This document shows positions 1 to 8,026 of a DNA stretch of 36,626 bases, in pieces. Positions within the stretch are counted from its first letter, which is position 1. Every line of letters starts with the position of its first letter. The position numbers were made by a program, and so were the translations under genes. This DNA is from Methylomonas lenta (GTDB lineage Bacteria; Pseudomonadota; Gammaproteobacteria; Methylococcales; Methylomonadaceae): the NCBI RefSeq assembly GCF_001644015.1, contig NZ_LUUI01000078.1, positions 1 through 36,626 of the forward strand, in the 5' to 3' direction. The notes beneath the pieces are model-generated. The model was not told the DNA's origin. It was given only the letters and a program-made list of their open reading frames with translations, and searched no databases.

Positions 1-50
1 GATTTATCCGCACAGTGCGAATGAATTCGCACCTGCTGACGAGCTTGTTT
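1..50. repeat. Dispersed twin-hairpin (REP-like) repeat, left copy
   Basis: The left edge holds GATTTATCCGCAC, the right half of a hairpin cut by the window start. After AG comes the perfect inverted repeat GTGCGAATGAATTCGCAC (15-32), then a spacer ending in CTTGTTT (44-50). The same two-hairpin unit with the same CTTGTTT end lies at 36569-36626. Two palindromes a fixed short distance apart, in intergenic DNA, is the build of REP/BIME elements. I infer a dispersed, non-coding repeat. No transposase is visible nearby. Confidence 0.75.
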
Positions 51-79
51 CATACGCATTCCTAAATCTACGGATCATT

Positions 80-613
80 ATGTCGCAAATAGCTGAAATG
101 AACACAATAGAGCAGGCGGAAATAAAGCCGCGGAGCGAAATAGTCCAGTATTTGAGTTTTACTTTAGGCCAGGAAGACTATGGGGTGGATGTTCTCCGGG
201 TGCAAGAAATTCGTAGCTGGGAGCCTGTATCGCGCATTCCAAATGTACCGGCGCACGAAATAGGCGTCGTTAACTTGCGTGGCGACATAGTACCGATTAT
301 CGATTTGCGTGAGCGATTTCAACTGGGAGCCACTCTTTACACACCTTTTACCGTCGTAGTGGTTTTGCAGGTACACATCGCTGAAAAAATGAGAGTGATG
401 GGGCTGGTGGTAGATACGGTTTCAGATGTGATTGACGTGGATAAAGCATTAATACAAAGCGCCCCCAATTTTGGCGCCAAAGTCAGCACAGAATTTATTA
501 ATGGCTTGGTATCGGTCAATCAGCGCATGGTCATGCTGTTGGATGTAGATAAATTATTAAAATTAGATGACGTGGATAGCCTAAAGGGCATAGATGATGA
601 TAATGAAGCTTGA
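80..613 (+). CDS. cheW: Chemotaxis coupling protein CheW (first copy)
   Basis: A 177-residue CheW that should link the receptor to the histidine kinase CheA at the inner face of the membrane. After a short acidic leader, the CheW fold begins near residue 24 (YLSFTLGQEDYGVDVLRVQE). The signature NLRGDIVPIIDLRERF lies near residues 65-80, and LLDVDKLL near 154-161 ends the domain. Its length is normal for a single-domain CheW. The ribosome site before ATG 80 is weak (GGA at 72-74). It leads a run of chemotaxis genes and is followed 42 bases later by the transducer start. The second cheW at 3034 is a diverged paralogue. The family call is firm; which array it serves is inferred from position. 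Confidence 0.96.
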   Translation: MSQIAEMNTIEQAEIKPRSEIVQYLSFTLGQEDYGVDVLRVQEIRSWEPVSRIPNVPAHEIGVVNLRGDIVPIIDLRERFQLGATLYTPFTVVVVLQVHIAEKMRVMGLVVDTVSDVIDVDKALIQSAPNFGAKVSTEFINGLVSVNQRMVMLLDVDKLLKLDDVDSLKGIDDDNEA

Positions 614-655
614 AAACACTGAATGCCATGCCTGGGCTTTAACGGAGATTTTACA

Positions 656-2974
656 ATGAAAATCAATCAGCCTGTGACAGATCGCGAAGTCATGATGAAG
701 CCGGGCACCCTATTGGTGACGCGGACAAACTTAAAAGGCATTATTACCTTTGCCAATGATGCGTTCATTGAGATAAGTGGCTTCGCTAAAGATGAATTGA
801 TTGGCTCCAATCATAATATGGTACGTCATCCTGATATGCCGCCTGAAGTCTTTGAAGATTTATGGCTAAGCCTGAAAGCGGGCAAACCCTGGACCGGTCA
901 AATCAAAAATCGGACTAAATCGGGGGATTATTACTGGGTAGAAGCCAATGTGACGCCGGTATATAAAAATGCCCAGTTGCATGAGTACCTGTCTGTGCGC
1001 TATGCGCCCACTCGAGAGCAAGTCGCTGAGGCCGAAGCACATTATGAAATGATCAATGCCAAAAAAGCCACTATGAAAGCGAGTGGTTTTACTGTAGCAG
1101 TCAAAAAAATAATGGATATGGGGCTTTGGCAGAAAGCCATGGTGGTGTATGCCTTATTTTTACTGCCGTTGCTGGCGTCTTTATATTCACATTATTTACA
1201 GCAACAATGGCTAGCGTTGGCTGTCTGTTCGGCATTGGTTTTACTGGGCTCATTGTTGGGATATCTCCTGATGCGAAGCATTGTGCATAACCTGGAAACA
1301 TCATTAAAAATTTGCTACCGAATGGCCAACGATCAGTTTAGAAACAAAATTGACCTGGAGCGTGGTGGAATTGTTGGAGATTTCAACAGAGCTTTGTATG
1401 GCATGCAAGTGAAGCTGAAAGCTGATTTGGCTTATGCCAAGCAAGTGGCGGCCGAGACTACTCGCATCAAACAAGCGCTGGATAATGTGCAATCCTGTGT
1501 GATGGTGGCGAATAATGAGCTCAACATTATTTATTTGAATAAGGCTGTGGTGGAGATGTTTGAAAATGCCGAGGCGGATATTCGTACCCAGTTACCCAAT
1601 TTTGCTGCGAATTCATTATTGGGCGCCAATATTGATCAATTTCATAGAAATCCGGCGCATCAACGCAGTTTATTGGCAGATTTAAATAGTACGCTCAAAT
1701 CGGAGTTAATCATTGGTGGTCGGCATATGAATTTGGTTGCCAATCCGGTTAGGAATGATGACGGAGAGCGTATAGGCGTGGTGGTGGAATGTTTGGATAG
1801 AACCAATGAGGTGACAGTTGAGCAGGAAATTCAGGAAATCGTTAATAGCGTCAAAATAGGTCAACTGGATAAGCGATTATCGCTGGCTGATAAATATGGA
1901 TTTTTTGCTAAGTTGAGCGAAGGTATTAATGAATTGACGGATGTCATAGAACGAGTGATCAAAGACATTGGCAGTAGTATGGAAAGTATTTCTGACGGTG
2001 ATTTGACCAATCGCATTACCAGTGATTACCAGGGAGTTTATTTAACTTGCAAACAGGATGTTAATGCCAGTATTGATCGGTTAAGTGAGATTTTTACCCA
2101 AGTCAACGCGTCTGCAAGGTTTATTAATAATTCCTCACAAGAAATTGCCAGTGGTAACAACAATTTATCTCAACGCGCTGAGCAGCAGGCAGCGAATCTA
2201 GAGCAAACCGCAGCCAGCATGGAGCAGTTAACCTACACGGTGAAAATCAATTCTGAAAATGCCCAGAAAGCTAATTTGGTTGCTAGCAATGCTCGTGAGT
2301 TGGCGGAAAACGGCGGTGATGTGGTGACTGCGGCAGTCGCCGCCATGCAGGAAATCAACCAAAGCAGTAACAGAATCGCTGATATCATTGGTGTGATTGA
2401 TGAAATTGCCTTCCAAACCAATTTACTGGCTTTAAATGCTTCAGTTGAAGCGGCCCGGGCCGGTGAACAAGGGCGTGGATTTTCTGTAGTGGCAACCGAA
2501 GTTAGGAATCTGGCGCAGCGTAGTGCTACTGCAGCGCGTGAAAGTAAAGAACTTATCCAGAATAGCGTACAAAAAGTTCGAGCTGGTAGTGAGTTCGTCA
2601 ATCAAACCGGCACAGCGCTGCATGAAATTGTCACGAGCGTAAAAAAAGTAGGTGATATTGTTGCAGCCATTGCTGGTGCCAGTATCGAGCAATCAGCGGG
2701 TATTGCTCAAGTCAATCAGGCCGTTGGGCAAATGGATGAAATTACCCAACAAAATGCAGCGCTAGCGGAACAAGCTTCCGCTGCTAGCATCTCCATGAGT
2801 GAACTTTCCACTAACATGGTTGAGTTAATGTCGTTCTTTAAACTTGGCAATGAGGCATCTAATATTGTTATTGAAAGCAATCGGCCTGCACTAGAAACAG
2901 GCAAAAATTCACCAGCTGCAGGGCTTGCGACTTATAAAAGTACGTCTAGTGATGAGGAGTGGCTGGATTTTTAA
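656..2974 (+). CDS. Methyl-accepting chemotaxis protein, PAS-type (Aer-like)
   Basis: A 772-residue receptor. I chose ATG 656 because GGAG at 644-647 lies eight bases before it; an upstream in-frame start at 623 has no such site. Order: an Aer-like PAS domain (about residues 8-125, with [13 protein letters not shown] and [12 protein letters not shown]), two closely spaced membrane segments (about 155-211) with almost no periplasmic loop, a second PAS-like domain (about 275-390), HAMP-like helices, then the signalling helices. The hairpin tip near residue 580 reads [20 protein letters not shown]. The layout implies sensing inside the cell, for example redox or energy state through a bound cofactor, rather than an outside ligand. 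The protein ends in EWLDF, which fits the xWxxF pentapeptide that tethers CheR and CheB. The ligand is unknown. Confidence 0.95.
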   Translation: MKINQPVTDREVMMKPGTLLVTRTNLKGIITFANDAFIEISGFAKDELIGSNHNMVRHPDMPPEVFEDLWLSLKAGKPWTGQIKNRTKSGDYYWVEANVTPVYKNAQLHEYLSVRYAPTREQVAEAEAHYEMINAKKATMKASGFTVAVKKIMDMGLWQKAMVVYALFLLPLLASLYSHYLQQQWLALAVCSALVLLGSLLGYLLMRSIVHNLETSLKICYRMANDQFRNKIDLERGGIVGDFNRALYGMQVKLKADLAYAKQVAAETTRIKQALDNVQSCVMVANNELNIIYLNKAVVEMFENAEADIRTQLPNFAANSLLGANIDQFHRNPAHQRSLLADLNSTLKSELIIGGRHMNLVANPVRNDDGERIGVVVECLDRTNEVTVEQEIQEIVNSVKIGQLDKRLSLADKYGFFAKLSEGINELTDVIERVIKDIGSSMESISDGDLTNRITSDYQGVYLTCKQDVNASIDRLSEIFTQVNASARFINNSSQEIASGNNNLSQRAEQQAANLEQTAASMEQLTYTVKINSENAQKANLVASNARELAENGGDVVTAAVAAMQEINQSSNRIADIIGVIDEIAFQTNLLALNASVEAARAGEQGRGFSVVATEVRNLAQRSATAARESKELIQNSVQKVRAGSEFVNQTGTALHEIVTSVKKVGDIVAAIAGASIEQSAGIAQVNQAVGQMDEITQQNAALAEQASAASISMSELSTNMVELMSFFKLGNEASNIVIESNRPALETGKNSPAAGLATYKSTSSDEEWLDF

Positions 2975-3033
2975 TTTATTCCTGGCAATTGCTTTAACGC
3001 CTGCTTTTTACCTGATCTTTTGGAAACACAGCT

Positions 3034-3540
3034 ATGACAGCTCTTATAAAGTCTGAGCATGCACTAGAACAATTTCTGACTTTTGAATTGGCAGGTGAAA
3101 CCTATGGTATTGAAATTTTAAAAGTTCAAGAAATCAGAGTGTGGGAAACGGTCAGAAAAATCCCTAATACGCCCGGTTATGTCAAAGGGGCGTTGAACCT
3201 GCGCGGCTCGATTGTGCCTATTATAGATTTGTGCGAACGGTTTAACCTAACGCAAACAGAATACACACCCGTTACTGTGGTGATTGTGGTGTCCGTTCAG
3301 ACCGAAAAAGCGGCTAGCCTGATGGGTATTGTGGCCGATGCGGTTTTGGATGTGTTAGAGATTAATTTAAAAGATATTAAAGATAGTCCCAATCTGGGAC
3401 CTAAAATAAATACCCGCTATATGCGCGGCCTGTATGTGGGCAAGAAAAATATGGTGATGTTGTTGGATGTAGATAAATTGCTCGATCCAGAAGAGTTTGT
3501 GGACGTGCTTACGTTTTCGGATGTCTCTGAGGCTAAATGA
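3034..3540 (+). CDS. cheW: Chemotaxis coupling protein CheW (second copy)
   Basis: A 168-residue CheW-domain protein with FELAGETYGIEILKVQEI near residues 15-32 and NLRGSIVPIIDLCERF near 58-73. It is clearly related to the first CheW but not a recent copy: the sequence differs throughout, including the N-terminus and the acidic C-terminus. GGAAA at 3022-3026 is a fair ribosome site for ATG 3034. Its last codons overlap the ParA-like gene in an ATGA (3537-3540), which suggests translational coupling. Two CheW proteins on either side of one receptor may reflect different affinities or separate array partners. That is an inference from layout. Confidence 0.96.
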   Translation: MTALIKSEHALEQFLTFELAGETYGIEILKVQEIRVWETVRKIPNTPGYVKGALNLRGSIVPIIDLCERFNLTQTEYTPVTVVIVVSVQTEKAASLMGIVADAVLDVLEINLKDIKDSPNLGPKINTRYMRGLYVGKKNMVMLLDVDKLLDPEEFVDVLTFSDVSEAK

Positions 3541-4298
3541 AAGCCAGGATTATTGCGGTTATTAACCAAAAAGGCGGCGTAGGCAAAACCACTACTTCGG
3601 TCAATCTTACCCATGCTTTAGCTAGAATGGGCAACAAAATAACCGTGATCGATTTTGATCCGCAAAGTCATTTGGCGGTAGCTTTGGGGGTGGTGGGCAA
3701 GCAGCAATCAGGCATTGATGAGGTAATGTTGGGACAGAGCCTTTTGCAGCAACAGATGCTGCCAGTGCGGGATAATCTTAATTTGGTTGTGGCAGGACCA
3801 CGCTTACAGACGTTGGAACAGCTCAATGAATCAGGTGCGCATCGTGGTGATTTGTTGCAAAAAGCCTTGGCCCAAAACCTGGAAAATCAGGATTTTATTT
3901 TCATCGATTGTCCGCCTTCTTCCGGTGTTCTGGTGGCAAACGCCTTGTTTGCAGCCGATGAATTGCTGGTCCCCATGACGAGTGATTATCTCGCGCTGCA
4001 AGGCTTGTCTCACCTGATGGGCACCATTAAGAAATACGAAATGGCGCTGAATAAAAAATACCGTTTACGGTTGGTGATGTCGCGCTATATTCCCTCGCGG
4101 CGGATTTCCAAACAGGTTTTGCAAACCATGAATAAGTATTTTCCGGGGCAGGTTTTGGCGACACCGATTCGGGAAACAGCGGCCTTGGCGGAATGTCCCA
4201 GTTTTGGCAAAACTATTTTTGAATATCGCCCTGGTTGGCGTTCAGCAAAAGACTTTGAATTATTGGCTATCGATTTTTTAGCAGGGAGAGTTATGTAG
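3537..4298 (+). CDS. ParA/Soj-family ATPase of the chemotaxis cluster
   Basis: A 253-residue ParA/MinD-type ATPase. The deviant Walker A motif KGGVGKTTT spans residues 12-20, with the signature lysine K12 and K17. Other motifs are IDFDPQSHLAVALG (about 39-52) and FIDCPPSSG near residue 123, the Walker B region. There is no DNA-binding N-terminus, so it is the short chromosomal kind. In other gammaproteobacteria, ParA proteins encoded among che genes (ParC in Vibrio, PpfA in Rhodobacter) place and segregate chemotaxis arrays. The position between cheW and cheR supports that role here. It overlaps the genes on both sides (ATGA at 3537, one base at 4298), and no ParB-like partner is present. Confidence 0.93.
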   Translation: MKARIIAVINQKGGVGKTTTSVNLTHALARMGNKITVIDFDPQSHLAVALGVVGKQQSGIDEVMLGQSLLQQQMLPVRDNLNLVVAGPRLQTLEQLNESGAHRGDLLQKALAQNLENQDFIFIDCPPSSGVLVANALFAADELLVPMTSDYLALQGLSHLMGTIKKYEMALNKKYRLRLVMSRYIPSRRISKQVLQTMNKYFPGQVLATPIRETAALAECPSFGKTIFEYRPGWRSAKDFELLAIDFLAGRVM

Positions 4299-4843
4299 TG
4301 TCCAAGAAAGATGAAAATAGCATGATTGGATATGATCCACTGGCTTGGCTGCATGAGACGGAAGTTGAAAAACAGACATTTGAGCAGCAGGTTAATACTG
4401 CGGATGCATGGGTGGAATTAGATGATGAGCCCGACATTGAAACCGGGGAAAACGGTTGGGTAGAAACCGAAAATTCAGATTCCGATGGATGGGTTTTGAA
4501 TACGGAGCCGTCGGCTGAGATTGGCGGCGAAAATAAGCCTGCGACAGCACAAACTCAGTCTATTGTGTTAAATTCAGTGCAAAATATTCAAATAGTTAGC
4601 CAGTTACATGCCCAATTATTAATGGCACTGGCCAGCGGCAACAAAATCGATATTGATGCCTCAGCGGTAACCCAGATCGATACGGCTACTTTACAACTAT
4701 TAGTGGTATTGAAGCAGACAGCGGCTAGTCAGAAAATAGAAGTCTCAATTGATTTTCCTTCAGAAAGTTTTATAAAGTCAGCAAAATTGTTGGGCTTGTC
4801 CGAAGTACTGAATGTTGAGCAGCATACTTGTGGGCTGTTTTAA
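4298..4843 (+). CDS. STAS-domain protein with acidic Trp-Val-repeat N-terminus
   Basis: A 181-residue protein starting at GTG 4298, overlapping the ParA stop by one base, with GGGAGAG (4284-4290) as ribosome site. The C-terminal half (about 88-181) is a STAS domain: a beta strand, then DASAVTQIDTATLQLLVVLK, where D/T before ATL is the position phosphorylated in SpoIIAA-type proteins. The first 80 residues are acidic and look disordered, but carry spaced repeats DAWVELDDEP, NGWVETENSD and DGWVLNTEP (residues 36-71), plus DPLAWL near 13-18. Such repeats look like short docking motifs. STAS proteins occur in some CheD-containing chemotaxis operons; the repeat region I do not recognise. The partner is unknown; the ParA-like protein and CheW are the nearest candidates. 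Confidence 0.85.
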   Translation: MSKKDENSMIGYDPLAWLHETEVEKQTFEQQVNTADAWVELDDEPDIETGENGWVETENSDSDGWVLNTEPSAEIGGENKPATAQTQSIVLNSVQNIQIVSQLHAQLLMALASGNKIDIDASAVTQIDTATLQLLVVLKQTAASQKIEVSIDFPSESFIKSAKLLGLSEVLNVEQHTCGLF

Positions 4844-4877
4844 TTTGATCTGCAGGTAATTGGTAGTGGCGGATAAC

Positions 4878-5705
4878 ATGCGCGAGTTTGAATACACCTG
4901 GGATGATTTTAATTATTTAAGAAAGCTGTCTAATGCGCACTCTGGAATTATGGTGCCGGATGATAAGTTTGATATGTTCTATTCCAGATTAACCAAACGT
5001 TTGCGTATATTGGGGTTTTCTCGCGTCTATCAGTATTGCCAGTTTTTACAGGCGCATCCAGAGTTGGAATTTACCGAATTCATGAATGCGGTAACAACGA
5101 ATCTGACTTCTTTTTTTAGAGAAACTCATCACTTTGATTATCTTGTACAAACCTTGCTGCCAGATTTAAAGCAGAATAATCCGACGCAAAAACAGATTAA
5201 AGCTTGGTCTGCCGGCTGTTCTACTGGCGAAGAACCTTACTCGTTAGCTATGATTTTATTAGAAAATATGCCGACAGACTGGAATATCAAAATTCTGGCA
5301 ACAGATCTGGATACGCATGTGTTGTCGACGGCGGCAGAGGGTATTTATCCAATAGATCAAGCGAGTAGCATGGGGGAACAGCGATTGCATCGCTGGTTTC
5401 AAAAAGGCACGGGTGCAAATAGCCATAAAGTCAGAACCAAAGCCGAATTACGTCAAATCATTCAGTTTAAGCAATTGAATCTGATGCAGGAATGGCCAAT
5501 GAAAGGCGGGTTTGATTTTATTTTTTGTCGGAATGTGTTGATTTATTTTGATAGGGATACCAAGAGCATATTGGTCAATCGTTATGCCAGTTTATTACGG
5601 GAGGGTGGGCATTTGTTTATTGGACATGCTGAATCTCTGCATCTGTTGGAGTCGCCCTTCAGTTTGGTAGGCAACACCATTTATAAAAAACCCGCCCATG
5701 ATTAA
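4878..5705 (+). CDS. cheR: Chemotaxis protein methyltransferase CheR
   Basis: CheR transfers methyl groups from S-adenosylmethionine to receptor glutamates. The N-terminal helical domain (FDMFYSRLTKRLRILGFSRV) is followed by TTNLTSFFRETHHFDYLV, then the SAM-binding motif AWSAGCSTGEEPYSLA. CRNVLIYFDRDTK and GGHLFIGHAES complete the methyltransferase fold. The start is uncertain: ATG 4878 follows GGCGGA at 4868-4873 but with a short spacer, while GTG 4866 or TTG 4860 would add four or six residues. The length (275 residues) is usual for the family. The C-terminus overlaps cheD by eight bases. The receptor at 656 ends in a likely CheR-docking pentapeptide. Confidence 0.95.
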   Translation: MREFEYTWDDFNYLRKLSNAHSGIMVPDDKFDMFYSRLTKRLRILGFSRVYQYCQFLQAHPELEFTEFMNAVTTNLTSFFRETHHFDYLVQTLLPDLKQNNPTQKQIKAWSAGCSTGEEPYSLAMILLENMPTDWNIKILATDLDTHVLSTAAEGIYPIDQASSMGEQRLHRWFQKGTGANSHKVRTKAELRQIIQFKQLNLMQEWPMKGGFDFIFCRNVLIYFDRDTKSILVNRYASLLREGGHLFIGHAESLHLLESPFSLVGNTIYKKPAHD

Positions 5706-6336
5706 AACAGGGTTAGTGGGGCAAGCCCCTTTTCCTGGTTTTGATCATATCAATCGCTATTGGGATCAGGAACATCAAACAGTCGCAGCAAAATTACTGC
5801 CGGGAGATTTTTACGTTACTACAGGTGATGAAATGATCACCACAGTATTGGGGTCTTGTGTCTCAGCTTGTATTTGCGATGTAGTTTGTGGCATTGGTGG
5901 CATGAATCATTTTATGTTACCGGAAACATCGAAATCGAGTCTGAATGGAACAGCTGAGTCGATTGTAGGGACTGCCTTACGTTATGGTAATTATGCTATG
6001 GAGCACTTGATCAATACCATTTTGCAACATGGTGGTAAGCGCAAAAATCTGCAAGTGAAGTTGTTTGGAGGCGGTAAAATTATCGCTACACTGGGTGATA
6101 TCGGTTCTAGAAATGTTAGCTTTGCCCTGGATTATATCGATACTGAAGCCTTGAGATTGGTGTCACATGATTTAGGCGATATTTACCCGCGCAAAGTTAA
6201 TTTCTTTCCACAAACCGGGCGTGTGCGAATGAAAAAAATCAGAGATTTGCATAACGAGACCCTTTTATTACGGGAAAAACAATATAGTTTGCAAATTAAA
6301 GATATGCCAGTAGAAAGCAAAATTGAGCTGTTTTAA
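5698..6336 (+). CDS. cheD: Chemoreceptor glutamine deamidase CheD
   Basis: A 212-residue CheD, which deamidates receptor glutamines and in some bacteria binds CheC. The family core starts with LLPGDFYVTTGDEMITTVLG and contains the catalytic triad expected from Thermotoga CheD (Thr21, Cys27, His44): Thr48, Cys54 (LGSCVSACICD) and His71 (GGMNHFMLP) keep the exact 6- and 17-residue spacings. KLFGGGKII and NVSFALDYI follow. No cheC is in the window. ATG 5698 lies inside the end of cheR, so the two are probably coupled in translation. The roughly 30-residue leader before the CheD core and the tail after residue 180 are longer than minimal CheD. Confidence 0.95.
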   Translation: MIKTGLVGQAPFPGFDHINRYWDQEHQTVAAKLLPGDFYVTTGDEMITTVLGSCVSACICDVVCGIGGMNHFMLPETSKSSLNGTAESIVGTALRYGNYAMEHLINTILQHGGKRKNLQVKLFGGGKIIATLGDIGSRNVSFALDYIDTEALRLVSHDLGDIYPRKVNFFPQTGRVRMKKIRDLHNETLLLREKQYSLQIKDMPVESKIELF

Positions 6337-6353
6337 GGATTTTTTCGGGATAC

Positions 6354-7391
6354 ATGGACATGATAAAACTGCTGATAATAGATGACTCTGCTTTGATACG
6401 ACAAATGCTGACGCAGATGTTTAGTCAAGTCGAAGATATCGAAGTTGTCGGCACTGCCAGCGATCCACTGATTGCTAGGGACAAAATTAAAATACTTAAT
6501 CCAGATGTGCTGACACTGGATGTGGAAATGCCGCGTATGGATGGTGTAACCTTTTTACGCAACCTGATGCGACTGCGGCCTATGCCGGTGGTTATGGTTT
6601 CATCATTAACGCATCAAGGTGTAGAAGTGACTCTGCAGGCGCTGGCATTAGGTGCAGTGGATTTTGTCGGCAAACCTAAAGCGGATGAACCTTGTGTGCT
6701 AAGTGACTATGCTGATGAGATTATTAATAAAGTACGTATGGCGGCCAAAGTTAAAGTACAAGCATTGGAAGTCAGCAAACCCACGCAAACACCTGTCATG
6801 ACCGGTACGCAAACTAATTTCAAAGCCACGCATAAAATTGTCGCTTTAGGTTCGTCTACGGGTGGGACTGAGGCCCTGAAACAACTGGTAAAACATTTGC
6901 CGGCCAATGCGCCTGCTATTTTGGTGGCTCAACATTTGCCGGTAGCGTTTAGCGCTTCGTTTGCCAAACATGTCGACGAAGCTGGAAAAATGCGTGCTTG
7001 TGTTGCCATTGATGGACAATTGATTTTACCGGGTCATATTTACATAGCGCCCGGCGATAAACATATGCGGGTAGTCCGTGATGGCTTTGCTTACGTTTGT
7101 GGTCTGGATAACGGTCCGCTTGTAAATCGCCACAAGCCATCAGTGGAGGTTTTATTTCAATCAGTAGCTGAAAATGTTGGTAAAAACGCTATTGGCGTTA
7201 TGTTGACAGGTATGGGCGTGGATGGTGCCCAGGCCATGTTGAAAATGCGTGATGCGGGTGCGGTTAATATCGTGCAGGATGAAGACTCCAGTATTGTGTG
7301 GGGTATGCCTGGAGAAGCCTACAAATTAGGTGCTGCACAGTATGTGCTACCTCTGCAAAAAATTGCGGCGCAAATTATGGCTTTAGCATAG
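6354..7391 (+). CDS. cheB: CheB, receptor methylesterase / glutamine deamidase
   Basis: A 345-residue two-domain protein: a response-regulator receiver (about 3-125) with IIDDSALIRQML and phosphoacceptor Asp56 in LDVEMPRMDG, then a linker and the methylesterase domain (about 158-345). The catalytic triad by comparison with Salmonella CheB is Ser168 (GSSTGGTEAL), His194 (VAQHLPVAFS) and Asp290 (LTGMGVDGAQAM). CheB removes methyl groups added by CheR, with activity raised when CheA phosphorylates Asp56. AAGGA at about 6335-6339 supports ATG 6354 or the second ATG at 6360. It appears to be the last gene of the cluster; a 112-base gap follows. Confidence 0.97.
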   Translation: MDMIKLLIIDDSALIRQMLTQMFSQVEDIEVVGTASDPLIARDKIKILNPDVLTLDVEMPRMDGVTFLRNLMRLRPMPVVMVSSLTHQGVEVTLQALALGAVDFVGKPKADEPCVLSDYADEIINKVRMAAKVKVQALEVSKPTQTPVMTGTQTNFKATHKIVALGSSTGGTEALKQLVKHLPANAPAILVAQHLPVAFSASFAKHVDEAGKMRACVAIDGQLILPGHIYIAPGDKHMRVVRDGFAYVCGLDNGPLVNRHKPSVEVLFQSVAENVGKNAIGVMLTGMGVDGAQAMLKMRDAGAVNIVQDEDSSIVWGMPGEAYKLGAAQYVLPLQKIAAQIMALA

Positions 7392-7503
7392 GGCGTGAAG
7401 TTAATGTGTTATGTTGACAGGAAAATGTCTGCTCGAACGCATAGCCTTTGAATTTTCGTGAGCAATCGATACTCAATATTTAATCTGCCTTGGAGGTGTT
7501 TAA
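7392..7503 (+). other. Intergenic region upstream of rraA
   Basis: This 112-base gap separates the chemotaxis cluster from rraA. It holds a perfect TTGACA at 7414-7419 but no good -10 at the right distance (ACGCAT at 17 bases), and a small GACA/TGTC inverted repeat overlapping it. A strong ribosome site, GGAGG at 7492-7496, precedes ATG 7504. A promoter for rraA is likely here, but I cannot place it with confidence. Confidence 0.4.
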
Positions 7504-7989
7504 ATGTCATTTAATACAGCCGATTTTTGTGATCGATTTTCCGATCAGGATAACTTTCAGGTTGCTGAACCCATGTTGCTACATTTTGGAGGTAAACGTC
7601 AGTTTTGCGGCTATTTGACTACGCTAAAAGTGTTTGAAGATAATTCTTCGGTACGTACCGCTTTGGAAGAGCCAGGCAAAGATCGCGTACTGGTGATTGA
7701 TGGTGGCGGCTCTAAACGTTGTGCTTTGTTGGGAGATACGCTTGCTGGACTGGCAACAGAAAATGGCTGGCAAGGCATTATCGTTTATGGCTGTATCCGC
7801 GGTTCTGAGCAGATCAAACAATTACCCATCGGCGTGATGGCATTAAATACCCATCCATTACGCAGCCGCAAACATGGACAGGGTCATCGTGATGTGATGA
7901 TCACCTTTGCCGGTGTTAATTTCAAAAAAGAACACTATTTATATGCCGATAGTGACGGAATTGTCGTCACGGAGACAAAATTGGATTAA
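7504..7989 (+). CDS. rraA: RraA, inhibitor of ribonuclease E
   Basis: A 161-residue member of the RraA family, which forms a trimeric ring and, in E. coli, binds the RNase E scaffold region to slow mRNA decay. Visible landmarks are DGGGSKRCALLGDTLAGLA (about 67-85) and GIIVYGCIRGSEQI (about 94-107), followed by GVMALNTHPLRSRKHG. Length and motif order match E. coli RraA (161 residues). The start is set by GGAGG eight bases upstream. A hairpin spans its stop codon (7979-7998) just before ispH. Related proteins without the RNase E role are aldolases, but those are usually longer, so RraA is the better call. Confidence 0.93.
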   Translation: MSFNTADFCDRFSDQDNFQVAEPMLLHFGGKRQFCGYLTTLKVFEDNSSVRTALEEPGKDRVLVIDGGGSKRCALLGDTLAGLATENGWQGIIVYGCIRGSEQIKQLPIGVMALNTHPLRSRKHGQGHRDVMITFAGVNFKKEHYLYADSDGIVVTETKLD

Positions 7990-7998
7990 AATCCAATT
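7979..7998 (+). terminator. Perfect hairpin over the rraA stop codon
   Basis: AATTGGAT (7979-7986) and ATCCAATT (7991-7998) form a perfect eight-base stem with a TAAA loop that includes the rraA stop codon (7987-7989). There is no T run after it (GTCTTAACC), so it is not a standard intrinsic terminator. It may be a weak terminator, an attenuator or an RNA-processing or stability element between rraA and ispH, which starts at 8027. Confidence 0.4.
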
Positions 7999-8026
7999 GT
8001 CTTAACCAAGTAAAATACTCAAGAAT

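Noticed and set aside
2233-2601. 122-residue open frame on the minus strand inside the transducer gene
   Set aside because: It lies fully within the conserved signalling region of a certain gene, has no ribosome site or known family, and is rich in Ser and Ala as antisense frames of MCP genes usually are.
7414-7442. TTGACA promoter for rraA
   Set aside because: The -35 is perfect but no acceptable -10 lies at 16-19 bases, so I did not list it as a promoter.
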